In this document: positions 1 to 12,600 of the stretch, one piece after another | How the letters are laid out: every line of letters starts with the position of its first letter | Numbering within the stretch: position 1 is the first letter of the stretch | NCBI GenBank assembly: GCA_019155185.1 | Contig: CM032795.1 | Coordinates: 14,859,795 to 14,923,794 of the forward strand | Origin: Beaufortia kweichowensis | Lineage: Eukaryota; Chordata; Actinopteri; Cypriniformes; Gastromyzontidae | Reading direction: 5' to 3' | Length of the DNA: 64,000 nt | Notes under the pieces: generated by a model | Database searches by the model: none | What the model was told of the DNA's origin: nothing | The model's input: the letters and a program-made list of their open reading frames with translations, nothing else | Translations under genes and position numbers: made by a program

Positions 1-1857
1 GTCTCTCCAAGCAGCTTTTTGCATGTTTTTGTAATTGGAAATCATTGGAAAATCAAAACACATTAAATGGTTTTGTTTTATGTGGTTTTGAGACGAATGT
101 TAAAAAGTTTAAACATGTTACATCTGTGAACATTGCACTGATTCTTACACAATATTAATTATTCTGAAAAACATGCAGTTTCTCATCTCTCATTAATGCG
201 ACACCGTGTTTTAAATTACAGTACAATGTTTCAGTTCGTAAATAAACGTTTTAAAAAGTATCACAAAAAAACATTTCACTCTTCCACCGATATACAGATT
301 CCATTGCTAACAAATCACAACACTGCTAAATACAGTATGTATAATGTCTGATACATATGCTCTGGACATGATGACCCACTGACTGTTTCCAGACTTATTC
401 TTATATCATCTTGTTTCTGTAAACGCAGTCAAAGTTGAGCCATGATTTGCGTTAAGTTAAATGGTCAATGCATACCTGCAAAACACAACTGTAACAAGCC
501 AAGGAGAAGAATGTCAGCTTATCTTCCTTATGTGGCACATGGTCTCAAGATGTTCGATCTTCTCTTTCCTTTAACCTGCTCGCATCTCTCCATTCTCTTT
601 GAAAGCTGTGCACTCCTCTGATCTGCCTTCAGTCTCACCTCATACACGTCATATTGATCGGTTTAAAAGCATGTTGTATTACTGCCATGTGGTCTGTATG
701 TTATGGGCTGTTAAGATATTCCTTTGAAGCACTTGAAAACATTACAGATCATATCTTTAATCAGTCTTTACATATATTTTTAACTTTTACATTTTTTTTA
801 TTATGCATGTTTATTACACACACCCACACAGGTTTGTTTTGGTATCTTTGTGGAGACAAAGTGACTTGTATATGGTGCAAACTGTATATTCTATCCCATA
901 ACAAAAAATGCAATTTCTGCAATAAAAAGCATCTTCTTAGTGCACCAAGATAAGTAAGCATGCAAGCACAGCAGTGAACCGTATCTAAAAAGTGTGAAAG
1001 CGCCCTCAGTATGTTCATGTTATGCAGAGAATATGGCGGCTTTCATCAGGTTATCAGGTGTGTGCTCATGTGTGACTGAAGTCTGCCGCTCATGGCCACA
1101 CTGCTGTGTGCTGAACAGCAATATGAGTGACGACTGAGGCCTGCCGAGGGCTGTAAAAAGCTCTTTTCACCAGCATGAATGAAATAAGAGAACAGCCACT
1201 GCTAAAGAGGAAACACTCTTAACTGAAATCTCAAATCCGGTCGTACGGTCCATGTATTGTGTCTTGAAGTCTGTCTTGTGTGGTACAAATCATGTATTGT
1301 GATTTTGAGTTTATGCAGAGGATAAATGTAAAAAAAAATGGACTTTTGATTCTTGTATTTCCTTTTTCCTCTATGGTGAGCAATCCAATAAAAATGGACA
1401 CATTGCTTTAAAAATTACTGCATTGCTTTGTGTCCATCTTAACAATTTCTGTTTTTGCTTGAAAGGATGGACTTTTGTTGTTAAATGTGCTTGACAGCCC
1501 TGTTGTACAGGCAAGGGATGGAAAGTTCATCAGGAATTCCCTAATGTCCTGTGGAGTTCAGATGGGTTAAAAATGTACTGCTTCATGGGAATAATTCACC
1601 TCAGACTCATCCATCAGTAATGGTACTGATGGTAATGGTATGTGTGTGCACTATGGAGTCAGGTCATCTGTGGAGAAAGTTACTTTACATAGGCCCTTGG
1701 GATTCAAACAGTTTGAGACCTGCCCTTTTTCTTCATGATGAACCCAAAATGTCAGTCAGAATGAGAGTAAACACATGATGCTTATGTATAGGGTATTTGT
1801 GCAGATAATCATATGCAAGATTTAACTGTAAAATCGTTGTTTTTGTGGTCTTCACAG
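1..1857. other. AT-rich stretch with no recognised gene
   Basis: I see no convincing exon here. The signal-peptide exon of the downstream collagen gene should lie here or further upstream. It must end with one extra base to fit the phase of the exon at 1858, but no open frame with a hydrophobic leader and a donor stands out. AATAAA-type signals occur near 1387, and a short inverted repeat (ATGGACAC / GTGTCCAT) spans about 1394-1433, so this could hold the 3' end of an upstream gene. That is not shown. Confidence 0.4.
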
Positions 1858-3683
1858 AGTGGTTCAGTACACATCTGAATATCTTCACAAAGAGGGTGGA
1901 TATACTAAAGCAGATGTCAAGTTTGGTACCAGCCAGCAGGAACGCGACTCTTTATGAGAATCAGGGATGTCCAGTGCTGGATATTGGCCTGTATGCAACT
2001 CTTACTATGCCAACTCAGGATGCATTCGGATCAAGGTTTGACTTTCAAAATCTTCAATTTTACTTTAGGTTAATCTTATTACTTTGATGCATTTAGTTTC
2101 AGCCTGTAATTAATAGAGACAAATTAAGAAATCTTTAATATCAGAAATCATATCTAAAACCTTAATATCATAGATAATGATTGAGTAAGGCCATTTTAGA
2201 GATTGAAATCAATGTTTAAAAAGCCAATTCTGGTATTTTTTTTGTGCAAAATAATCAAACATAGTGTCAAGAAAATTATTATTTCAGTATTTAAATAATT
2301 TATTTCAGTATTCAAATATACCTTTCATATAATCACTAAACATATATTTCCTAATTTTGATATTTTTATGCTCTGACTACTTTTATGCTTCTAATCTCAA
2401 ATTAGATTTTGAGACTTGATTTCAGAGATGGGGTAAAAAAATTTTAAGGTGGTTTTTGCATTGACACGTTATATAATGTGTGCTTTACCATTTGAGCTGA
2501 AAGAATATAATATTTTAAGCACATTTTTCACATCATAGTATTTGTTTTTACTGTATGTGCCATAAAAATAACTAGACTTAAATGTAAACTTTATTTTCTA
2601 AAACTGTGTATTGTTCTTGTAGCTCAACTGGTAGAGCATTGCATTAGCAACACAAAGGACATGTGTTCGAACATAAAAAAATAAAATCTCTGATAAAAAA
2701 ATATAGATTGAATTTGACACTGTAAGTGTCTGTAAGTGTCAAATGCATAAATATATTTTTAATTCTTTTGTATCAACTTAAAAGTTTTTGTGTGTCTGTG
2801 TGTTTTCACAGTTTTGCGGATGAATTTAGTGTGCTGATTCAGCTGCGCAGCTCTCAGGATGTGGATCGAAGTTTGTTGACTTTGCTGAACTTCAATAATC
2901 ACATTTTACTGCAGATCCGTATAAGCCCGCACAGCATCACCTTCATCACCACACAGCAGCGTGACTATGAGTACTAGAAGCACTGAGCCTTTCCAACAAT
3001 GAAATTACAGTGTTTTTATATTACTTCACATTCTGTTGTCAGCCGTATTGCAAATATCATTTTTTTGTTGTTTTTCTGCATCAGGTTTTCAGTGGCAGGG
3101 CTGTCAGACTCTCGGTGGCACTGGATCTCTTTGGGTGTTTCGTTTGAATGGTTGGCTGTGTATGTGGACTGTGTGCTGGTGGAGAAAGTGAGCTGGATGT
3201 ACCCTTACATGGGCATCACTACAGATGGCCTGCTAATGGTGGGAGGCATCCTGGAGGGCTTTGAGACACCTTTTGAGGTAACTTTTATTCACACATTAAT
3301 GCACTGTGAAAGAAGGGCGTGTAATTTTACTTAATGTGCTGTTGCTAATTAAATTCTTTAAAAAGTACTGCAACCCAATGAAAAAAGGTTTATGTATGAA
3401 ACCTTTGGAGCAATGCATCATGGGAAGTATGTCTGGCTGTCACACCACTTGGGTTGCCAGCTGTGAGAACCAACAAAGCAAACAGCATTTGAGACAACCA
3501 GAATTTAAAGATGTTGTCATAGCTCATGTTTGACATCTTTCTCTTCTTCACAGGGAGAACTGAGACAGATGACTTTTATAATGGGAGATGCAAATGCTGC
3601 CAGGGATCACTGCACTTTTTACCAGCATATGTGTGAACCACTGAAAAGACACAGCTTTACTGAGACAGAGAAAGAGCACTGAG
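1858..3683 (+). CDS. Collagen exons for the TSPN/LamG N-terminal domain
   Basis: Exons 1858-2035, 2812-2970, 3085-3277 and 3554-3683 join in phase. The protein starts near VDILKQMSS, has GCPVLDIGLYATLTMPTQ and FADEFSVLIQLRSSQD, then LSDSRWHWISLGVSF, VYVDC, GLLMVGG and FEGELRQMTF, and ends in a Cys pair spaced like the YC..C of type V/XI chains. This beta-sandwich is normally kept in the processed N-propeptide and projects from the fibril surface. The 5' border is uncertain: an acceptor at 1856-1857 has the better pyrimidine tract, while AGs at 1891-1894 would put the start directly before VDIL. The last exon reads TGA at 3680-3682, one base before the donor at 3684. Confidence 0.78.
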
Positions 3684-6600
3684 GTAGATCTCTCAAAGAC
3701 ACCAGCAACCCCATTTCTTTATTTAAATGTAATGCCGGCTTTAGTTGTTAAATGACTTTGACAACCAAAGTGTGATTTGAAGGATCAGACTCGATATTTG
3801 AATGATATTTTATTAAAACGTGCAAAAATAAAATAGTCTCCAAGTGACCAATTTAAGCTATTTTTCAATTTTTAGATTCACACAAATCTATTAGAGACAA
3901 CAAGATTTTCAAGCTTACGAAAAACAGGCTTAAAAGCAGTCATGCATTTAGGTGTTTACAAAAAGTAAATTATCTGTGGAAACGTTCTTAATCCAATTAG
4001 ACCACTGAATGTTTTATTGACAAAGATCCTGTTTATCATTTTTCATCCACCAGAGCCCTTTATTGTCCTCAGTTGACTTTACAGAGGACCAAACTTCCCC
4101 ATCAAAGCCCTCAACAGACCCAGACAACACTGTTGAGCGTTCCATTCAAGAATTCAGGCCTGAACTCAGAGAAGCTCATAATCTGGTAAGAGAAAGTCAA
4201 TGAGAAACTTCTCAACATTAATTACAGACCCCACAAAAAAATCCGTTTATGAGCAATATTCATATGAATTATAGCATTTAAACCACTTGTACGTCACTCG
4301 TAATGACAAAGTTATGAATGCTAGAAAGCTGTAGGAGAGAGATGGATGACTTTTGAGGTCAGGATGTTGGAGAAATGGGAAGGGAGGGATCATTCAGACT
4401 TCTCATTTGTCCTCATAAAGCTGTTGCCTTATTTTCCTACACGAGGAGGGAGATGATAAGTTAGTATCGTGGGAGCCGTCTTATTTCAGTACAGTGATGT
4501 AGCAGAGAGGATCTTTGCTGATGGGTGGAGAGGTTTGACAAACAGCCCATCTGGTATGTAAGACGAGGCGGTTCGGGAACTCACTGGTACACTCCAGGAA
4601 TGGTTCCAAAAGTTTAAAATTGTCTGGAAAACCATTAAGCACCTTCATTACTTTACATTGCAAGTGAGCCTTGTGCACTGCAGGATATGCTTTCCTGGGC
4701 ATATGTTTTATGTACAGTATATTATGATTTCTATGAGCAAACTACAGGGAGACCGTACAAGGAAATTATGTCTGTGAATATCTAGATATTATTATCCTTT
4801 GAAGTGTTTGAAGTGTGCCTCAATATAGAACAAGCTGATTGTCTAATTCACTCTATCAGACCCTATATCTAAAGAACTGACTAAAAAAAGTGTCTAAAGA
4901 TGTGAGGTTACTTTAGTGTTAAGTCGCTTAGCTTTGCATTACATTATGCATAGCACTCATGTAAAATACCCTTTGGACTTTTTGTTTGTGTGTTTTTTTT
5001 AACCGAGTTGTATTTAAAAGTACTGTGGATTAGTTTTGGTTAATTGCTTGGGCACATTTGGGCATGAAAAACAATTGATGTTTAATGAGTCAAAAGGGCA
5101 TCCATTAAAATACAGTCACAGGCATATAAAGAGAAAGGAATAAAGTCATTTGGTTCTCATTAGAGTTAATTGCTTGACAGATTTACTCCTCATGTGGACA
5201 TGATTTGGAACAATTGTCGACAATCATTCGAAATGCTGAGACAAACATTGTTAATTCATGCTCATCCAAGTACAATTAAAGTACCATAAAGATTTATTTA
5301 GAACAATTTATGATAAATTCTTTGGCCCATCATAGCTTCTATTAGATGTAACCTTTCTCATGGAGAGTATGATATTCTGTTATGGTAATGGTTGCATTAT
5401 TTAACAGCTGACACCTTTGAGGTCAAAGGTCATTGTGCACAAGTCAAGGCATATCAGCTTAGACATCTTTCCTCTAGGTGGTGACATTTTACAATGTGAA
5501 ATTCCAGTAGCATCCCATTTATCAGGCATGGTGTACAGCAGTGCCCTACATCTGGATATGATTTATTCTGAGGTGTAATGGAGGCTGGGTTTAGATAATG
5601 TTGTCTGTTATTTGCTAAACCGTGTTATGTGTCCAGTGTTCTAGGGAACAATGCTGCCAAACATGACAAAATACATATTTATTCTTAGATTTGGGTTAGG
5701 TAATCGTGGATTGTGTAATTATATGTAAACATTATATTATGAGACAGAGAAACTGGGAATTTTATTCTGCACATGTGCATAAATACTACATGCAAATGTT
5801 CCTGGCAGTGTTAGTATATCATTCGTTTATTCTGGTTTCATAAATGTTAGATATATAATTATGATCTCTGTGTCTGTAATTTAATGCACCCTTCTAAAGC
5901 TAAAATAAGTATGTCATTGTAGAATATATATAAAGAAATTTTTATAAGATTTTTCACTATTTTTGAAAACTAGTCAAATAGACATTAACACATTTCTGAC
6001 CTTTTTGCTGCTAAGATAAGATGTGTGGATGTCTAATAAAAACTTTTGCTTAATTCTGCTGCATCTCAGATATTTCTCTTGAGAAAAAGATCCTGAAATC
6101 TCACTATGGCTCTATTGGAGTTTCAAAAAAGATCTCAGTCACAAACTGAGCTCAGATCTGCCATCACTAAGTGAATATTATTGAAGATTTCAATCCGGAT
6201 TATTTTACCTGTACAATCTACATTAATTTTACAGCTATATACTCTTCATTTATTTTAACAATTGTCTCATTTTGTTTTTTTTATTTTTTTAAGTAGGTTT
6301 ATGCGAACACCCTCTGACCAATAACCTTTTTTTAGGGTAAATACAGTTTTGATCATATATTGGATCGTCCTCACACCATGCTGGTATAAAACATGATTTA
6401 ATAAATCTGGGATTTTGTAGAGACTTATGATGTCAATGCCCAGTTGAGTACTTGCTGTCATTAAGGCAAAAATGTTAATTTTCAGCTCATATTGTAAAGT
6501 TATTCTGCTGATAATATAAATATAGAGCCAAAAGTATTACATTTGGAAAATTTCACTAGTGGCTCAGACATTTGGACCCTATTGTACATATGTGTACAAT

Positions 6601-9600
6601 CCATTGACTATATTAAATAAAAAGACCATCTCCCATCATTCCCTGTGGTTTCAACTGTTTGATTAATTATGGTATGTGCATTTGTGGATTCCAACACCCA
6701 CCACTAGTGAAATTTGTGAAAACCTCAGAGTCAGAGTCCCACAGGAAAGTCGGGGAACAGATCCTTCATCTCTGATTGATCTCTTTGAGTTACCTCTGCT
6801 ACTATGGCAACTATAACCACAAATCCTTCCAGTTTTAATGACCTTGTGGTCGCTCAGCATCCCACTTCTTTGATTTTAAGCACTGGAGGTCCAAAAAAAA
6901 TTGCTTTGAATCAAACTAACCTCATCAAGTTTATTTCTGGAGCAGATTGTCATTTCTAATTGATGGTACACCATAAATCACTGTAGCTTTTTTGTGCCAG
7001 TCAGTGAATTTAGTTGTCTGAACATGTCTTCTGTTACTTGTCAGAGGTCAACAATGATGGAGAAATCCTCTGTGTTCATGCAAAGCTTGAAGTAGCCTGT
7101 AATTTGGTTTTTATTAGTGACTGAGTCTAATTTGATTAAAGTTTCCAAACCTGCCTTCTTTGTCTGTCTCAAATTTGGAAACTTTAAGAAATCTAACTCT
7201 AGAAATTACTTTCATGATCTGGATCCCAGAGAGTCTTGAGGAAACTCAAGTAGGCACTGCCATCCCTTATTAGTAGACGATGTGTCTGAAACACCCCCCT
7301 CAAGACTTAGGAATAGTTTACAAAAAATGAGTTGTGTCATTATTTAGGCAACATTGTATGTTCCAAATGTGTCTTTATTTTTTCTGTGAAACACAGAAGG
7401 TGTAGTTTAGCAGTGTGTCTGAATTGCTCTGTTTCATACAATGAAAGTGGATGGGGACTGGGTCTGTCACGGTCAAAAAAATACAAAGGCACAATAAAAG
7501 AATCATAACGGTAGTCTGTAAAACTTTGCTATTTTTATATATTTTTTAAAGCATATGATGGATTGATTGGAAGAACAGCGAGTTAGGTTGCTTGATGAAA
7601 ATCTTGCCTTGAAAACAATCCCTGATAGCCAGTCACCATTCACTTTCAATAACTAGAAATAAACAGCCTGATTCTATCATAAATAATTCTCATCTTCATA
7701 AAAAATCATACTAGTTTCGATGAAAAAATGACAGACTTCATTTTTGGGTGAAGATTTTAGAGGCCACTGTCACTTTAAAAGCACTAATACAAATTGCATA
7801 TACACTCCAGTCAACACAGTGCTTCATTCACGTCACCCTCCAAACTCCCCAAAAGCCCATCTACTTTGACACTGACATAGATGGCTAATGGGATAACAAG
7901 GAGCTATTGCACATTTATATGGCCGCTGTTCATCTTATTGGTTGCCTAAAGGTTTAGTTGGCTTGAGCTTGTGAAGTCTGGGCACAGCTTTTCTCTGGGT
8001 GTATCCAGGAGGTTCTCTCTCTGGGAGGGCACTTATACTGGGAAAAAGCTTACACTGTCCTGGAGCCATAACAGAAATACAGGGGTATTGGTGAATGGTG
8101 TATGCAACATCATGGTGTGCTTTGCCTGTATGGGATTTTATATTGTACTGGATGTGCTGCTGCTTGGTTTTCATGTGGATGGCAAATGGAAAGCGATGGT
8201 AGGAAACATCTTTGAATGTAATGATTTATATTATATATCATTAAATTGAATGTAATGATTTTATTAATTATGTTAAGTTTAATTTCATTCTAATGATTTG
8301 ACGTACTGTATGTTGTGTAATCCTACATAACAATTTTTCAATTTGTACAATAATCAATTATCACTTGTGACAGTCTCTTGCATAAATTTACAGAACTTTA
8401 ACTGAGCCAGTTGAAAATTTTTGATTCAGCAAGTCAACTAACCGTTTTGTGTACAAAAAGTACACAAATAGCCTAACAGAAATCACTAAATCAGTTGGTC
8501 TTGTTTGATCTTATACTGCTTTTGTATTTGTCATCAACACATGTATACACATGTTTTTAAAGGCTTGGATTTCTGCTTAGATTTTTCGGCCCCATCACGT
8601 CAATTAACAACGCAGACCTTCCCATAAACTCTTGTATGTTCAGCTGCTGAAACAGGGGGAAAATAAGAGGTCAATGGGCTGGAAACTACAGGTTGAATGG
8701 AGGTTAAGTACATCGTAAGAAGTCAATAAAATCTGAGGGCAACAACATGTTAAGTGGCTGTTTATTGTTTTGTTACCGTTTATCTGATTCACCTGAGGTG
8801 CAGATGTTTTGGGTTGCCAGTGTAACTGCATTCTGCATAATGTGTTTCTTTATGATCGCACCATGATGTCACTGTCTTACTATAATACGCAAAAATGTTT
8901 CGTGATGGAGTGTCAGATTTGTCCAACTGGGTCCTTCAGTGACCTATAAAGGTTTTCCTCATACCTGTGTCTCGGCTATGATTTATGGCACTTCTACTCA
9001 TTATTAACTCTTGGTTCAGCCATGCTGCACACTGATAATATCCTGCCCAGGGCCATGAGCTCCATGAGTTCAGTCTCTGTGAAACATTTCTATGTATCTC
9101 CTTTAGACCGAGATAGTAGTCATGACCTTCTCACAAAGGCGTGTCCATGCTACATCTTGATATTGATGTATCTGTCTCCGTCAGTTGTAAATCTTCTTAG
9201 CTTGTAAAAAAATGACCACTGTAGAGACACATTGCACTTAATATAATTTAGAAATGTTGGTAACACTATTGAAATGTATCATACAGTAGGTATATTAGGT
9301 GGTTAATGAGAATCATATAACTTTATAGAGTGCAAATGTCATGCTCTTATCTTGCTGAAAGTCTAAAAATACAAATATTTGCAATTTGGATGCCACAGCA
9401 TTATAATTTTACTTTACAAAATTATGGATTTTATTATAACCATGGCTTTCTAAATACATGTTTAAGGAAACAATACAACATCATTATTAATGACTTCAAT
9501 GAACAGGACAAACATGAAACATGCACCCTGTTTGTCGTGTGCCACGTCTATATTAGTAACTCACTTCCTCTCCAACAACCCACTGACTGACTTTCTGAAC

Positions 9601-12600
9601 AAAGTGTAATTGTGTCTCTCAGCGTCTGGTAGCGCTCCAGCTTCTCTTTCAGGAGTTGTACCAGTGTTCACTACAGTTCCAGCCAGAGATGTAACCCGTA
9701 GCACTGAGGAGGGTAAAACAATTATTTGGGGAGCTGTGTCGCCCCTGAGAGGATCAGGTGTCGCTCTCATCTGAGGCAGCCGCCTTGCAGTGTAAAGTGG
9801 CTGACTGCTCTTTCTCTGTAGCTTATTGTTACGGCAGGATAGAAGGACAGTGGGATGGAGACTCTGGGTCTCAGAGCTTGGAGTCATGTGGACTATTAGT
9901 CCTATTGTACATTATAATCTTTTTCTTCTTATTATGGTTCTTACTCACACATGGTACCTAATGTCATGTTTTTAATCACATTTTCTTCTATCATCCTTAT
10001 ATAACTCACAGGAGATTGCGTATTTTGGATAATATTTGGGGTAAATTTGACTTATACTTATGATATAGATCAACCAAAAAAACTAATTCCATCATCATGT
10101 ATTCACATTCATGGCTCTTTCTTCTGTAAAACAGAATTTTGTGTCCATACAATGAAAGGCAATAGGGGCCACTGTTTTTTAAATACTATGTGCTCACATA
10201 CTTTTTATTTGCTTTCCAGAACTCCAGTACATCTACGACTGAAGATCTTCAAAGTGATTTAAACATTTCATCTCATCCCTACAGAACATCAAAGCATTCT
10301 GCTCATGGCTTTGTAGTGGTGGAGGAGTCCGACCTTCTCACATCTCCTCTCATTAGCACACATAGCAGGTATAAGGACACCAGTGACAGAAAGAGCCAGT
10401 CCACCACCTTTAAATCTTTAGAGGAGAACTTAACGTCTCGAAAACTGAAAACAGATTCGGGTGAAGGTCAGGAGCTTCATCCTCTGAAACCATCTGCGGG
10501 TATCACTGACCTGGAGTCTGTGTGGAATCTGAAGCGATCAACAGGTCAGAAAAACCTGGTCAGGCCTAAAGTTCATTTAGAACTTCCTGAGATAAACCAG
10601 CTGACTGAAGAAGGTTTCTTAATTCCTTCTCCGAGCTTCTCTGGGTCATCCAGTAAAACGGTTAAACAGGTTGTGGTTGATGAGTATGAAACATCAGACC
10701 AAGACAAACACAAACAATCAAGCAAGGAAAGAGTTGCAAATAAACATGGTGATGTTATATTAGGCTCGGATGGAAGGAGATATAGACTTCTTGGTGGATC
10801 ACCAGGACCTGTTGGACCTTCAGGCAAAAGAGTAAGTTACAAAATAAGTTATAAAATGAAGTGAAAACACATTATGTATTAGTTTTTCGCGTAGTACGTG
10901 CCAAATAAAAAATCCAAAAAGCTTATAGATTAGAATAAGTCTGACATGTCGTAATGTGAAAGATATTTACATCATGATAATCAAGCGGATTATTCCGTTT
11001 TTAAAAGGGATTTACAGTAGCTGTGTTTTTTTGTAGTTGTGACTTGCTCTATTTTTAGTGATTACATCAACCATTGTTTATTAAATCCAGTTATGGAAAG
11101 CATATTTAATTTTATGAAATTGCTATGTCTAAAAAGGTTTTTAATATGAAAGCATATTCTTGGTTCACTACGTATCCAAACCTTTTTCAGCTCATAACAC
11201 ATCACTGCCAAAACCTTAATGTTGTATAATCTTTCCCTCTTCCTTCTTAGAATAGTTTTGAAGAACAGTCATGATAGTTCTGTGATCTGTGATGATAGTT
11301 TGGTCACGACAGATCCTGCAACATCAACAAATTGCTGCATCTGTACTTTTATGAATTGCAGCCTTTTAGAATAAAACAGAAATATTAGGATACAGCCTGA
11401 GGTTTGGCAGTCTATGAACTGGCATGTCTTAGATTGTTACATTACATAATATACATATGATTAAAGGGGCATAGACCTATAAATATTTATTGAATCTTTT
11501 CCTTCTAGTGTGTCATGTTTTCTTCAGATTTTAATAATATTTCTTAATGAGCAGTATTACTGTTTGTGCAGGGGTGTGCAGGTAAAAGGGGATATATTGG
11601 AGACAAAGGTGATAAGGTGAGACAAAACACTTTTTGATTTTTAGGATTCAGCAGCTCTGTACTATGAACCCGTTATCTCGATACAAATGTTCAAACAGTT
11701 GAAGTTCATTCTGTGAAGATCGTTCCTGACTTGTACCTGTATGGCCTAACAGGGTTCTCAAGGTGTCAGAGGAGCAGATGGGCCAAGAGGCATAACAGGT
11801 CCTCCAGGCCCACCAGGACTTCCAGCCCTTTATCTGTGGAGGAACACACCAGAGGATTGGGATGAATTCAGGGTAGGTCTCCACCCACCAGGTTTTGAAA
11901 ATTACGCTATATAGTATAGTACTAAAATGGTAGGCAATGCATGAGTCAGATCTATTAAGTAAAAATTGGATTTACAGTTCAATCTACTGTAGTAATATAT
12001 TTACTTTTGAATGGTCATCAATGGAGAAAGAAAAAACACTTAAAACACATCTGAGATTTTGATATTAGACCTTGAATTCTCTTTTTTCATATATATTCTG
12101 AGTGTATATTTAGGTGTAATTGTAAAACCGCAGGCCTGGACTTTCTGTAGTTTCTCATAATTCAAAGCAGTTGTGTAAATTGACTTGTGATTGTGCAGCC
12201 GCCACCTGGCAATATTTCATAGTTATCTGAGAAGCACGTCCAAATGGTTTTGTCATCATTTGGCAAAATCCTCTTGTTTGGATGATTAAACTCATTCATC
12301 ATGGCAGAGGCTTATTTGTAGATCCATGGGTGGTAGATGAAGGAATCTGAAATTTTGCTGATTTAGATCACAGTTTTGAATTAATATGCGATTTCTCTTT
12401 TTGTATGATCTTTATGTTTGTTTATCGATGTCAAATTGAACCATCAATCAAATTAGTGGAGTGACGGTAAGATTTAGTTACGTAACTTTTTATCTTTAGT
12501 GTCAAAGCTAATTGTGACAGCTTTAATGTGAAAGATTTTCTGATTTTATGTGATGCAATGTACAATTTGGCTCTTTTTATAGGAAAATAAAGTCAGAATT

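Noticed and set aside
1394..1433. Inverted repeat ATGGACAC/GTGTCCAT as a hairpin or terminator
   Set aside because: Short and imperfect in AT-rich DNA; no transcript evidence, and eukaryotic genes do not end this way.
2618..2690. A tRNA gene
   Set aside because: The A-box and B-box parts are present, but there is no intact cloverleaf, and the tail shows it is a SINE. The same applies to 45209-45326 and 55876-56017.
7971..8249. 92-codon open frame in the long collagen intron
   Set aside because: No splice sites in phase, no recognisable domain and a codon pattern like noise. Treated as chance.
10573..10827. Open frame on the minus strand opposite the large collagen exon
   Set aside because: Mirror of a real coding exon; Gly-X-Y sequences often leave long antisense frames. 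Same for minus-strand frames at 22413-22688 and 23621-23857.
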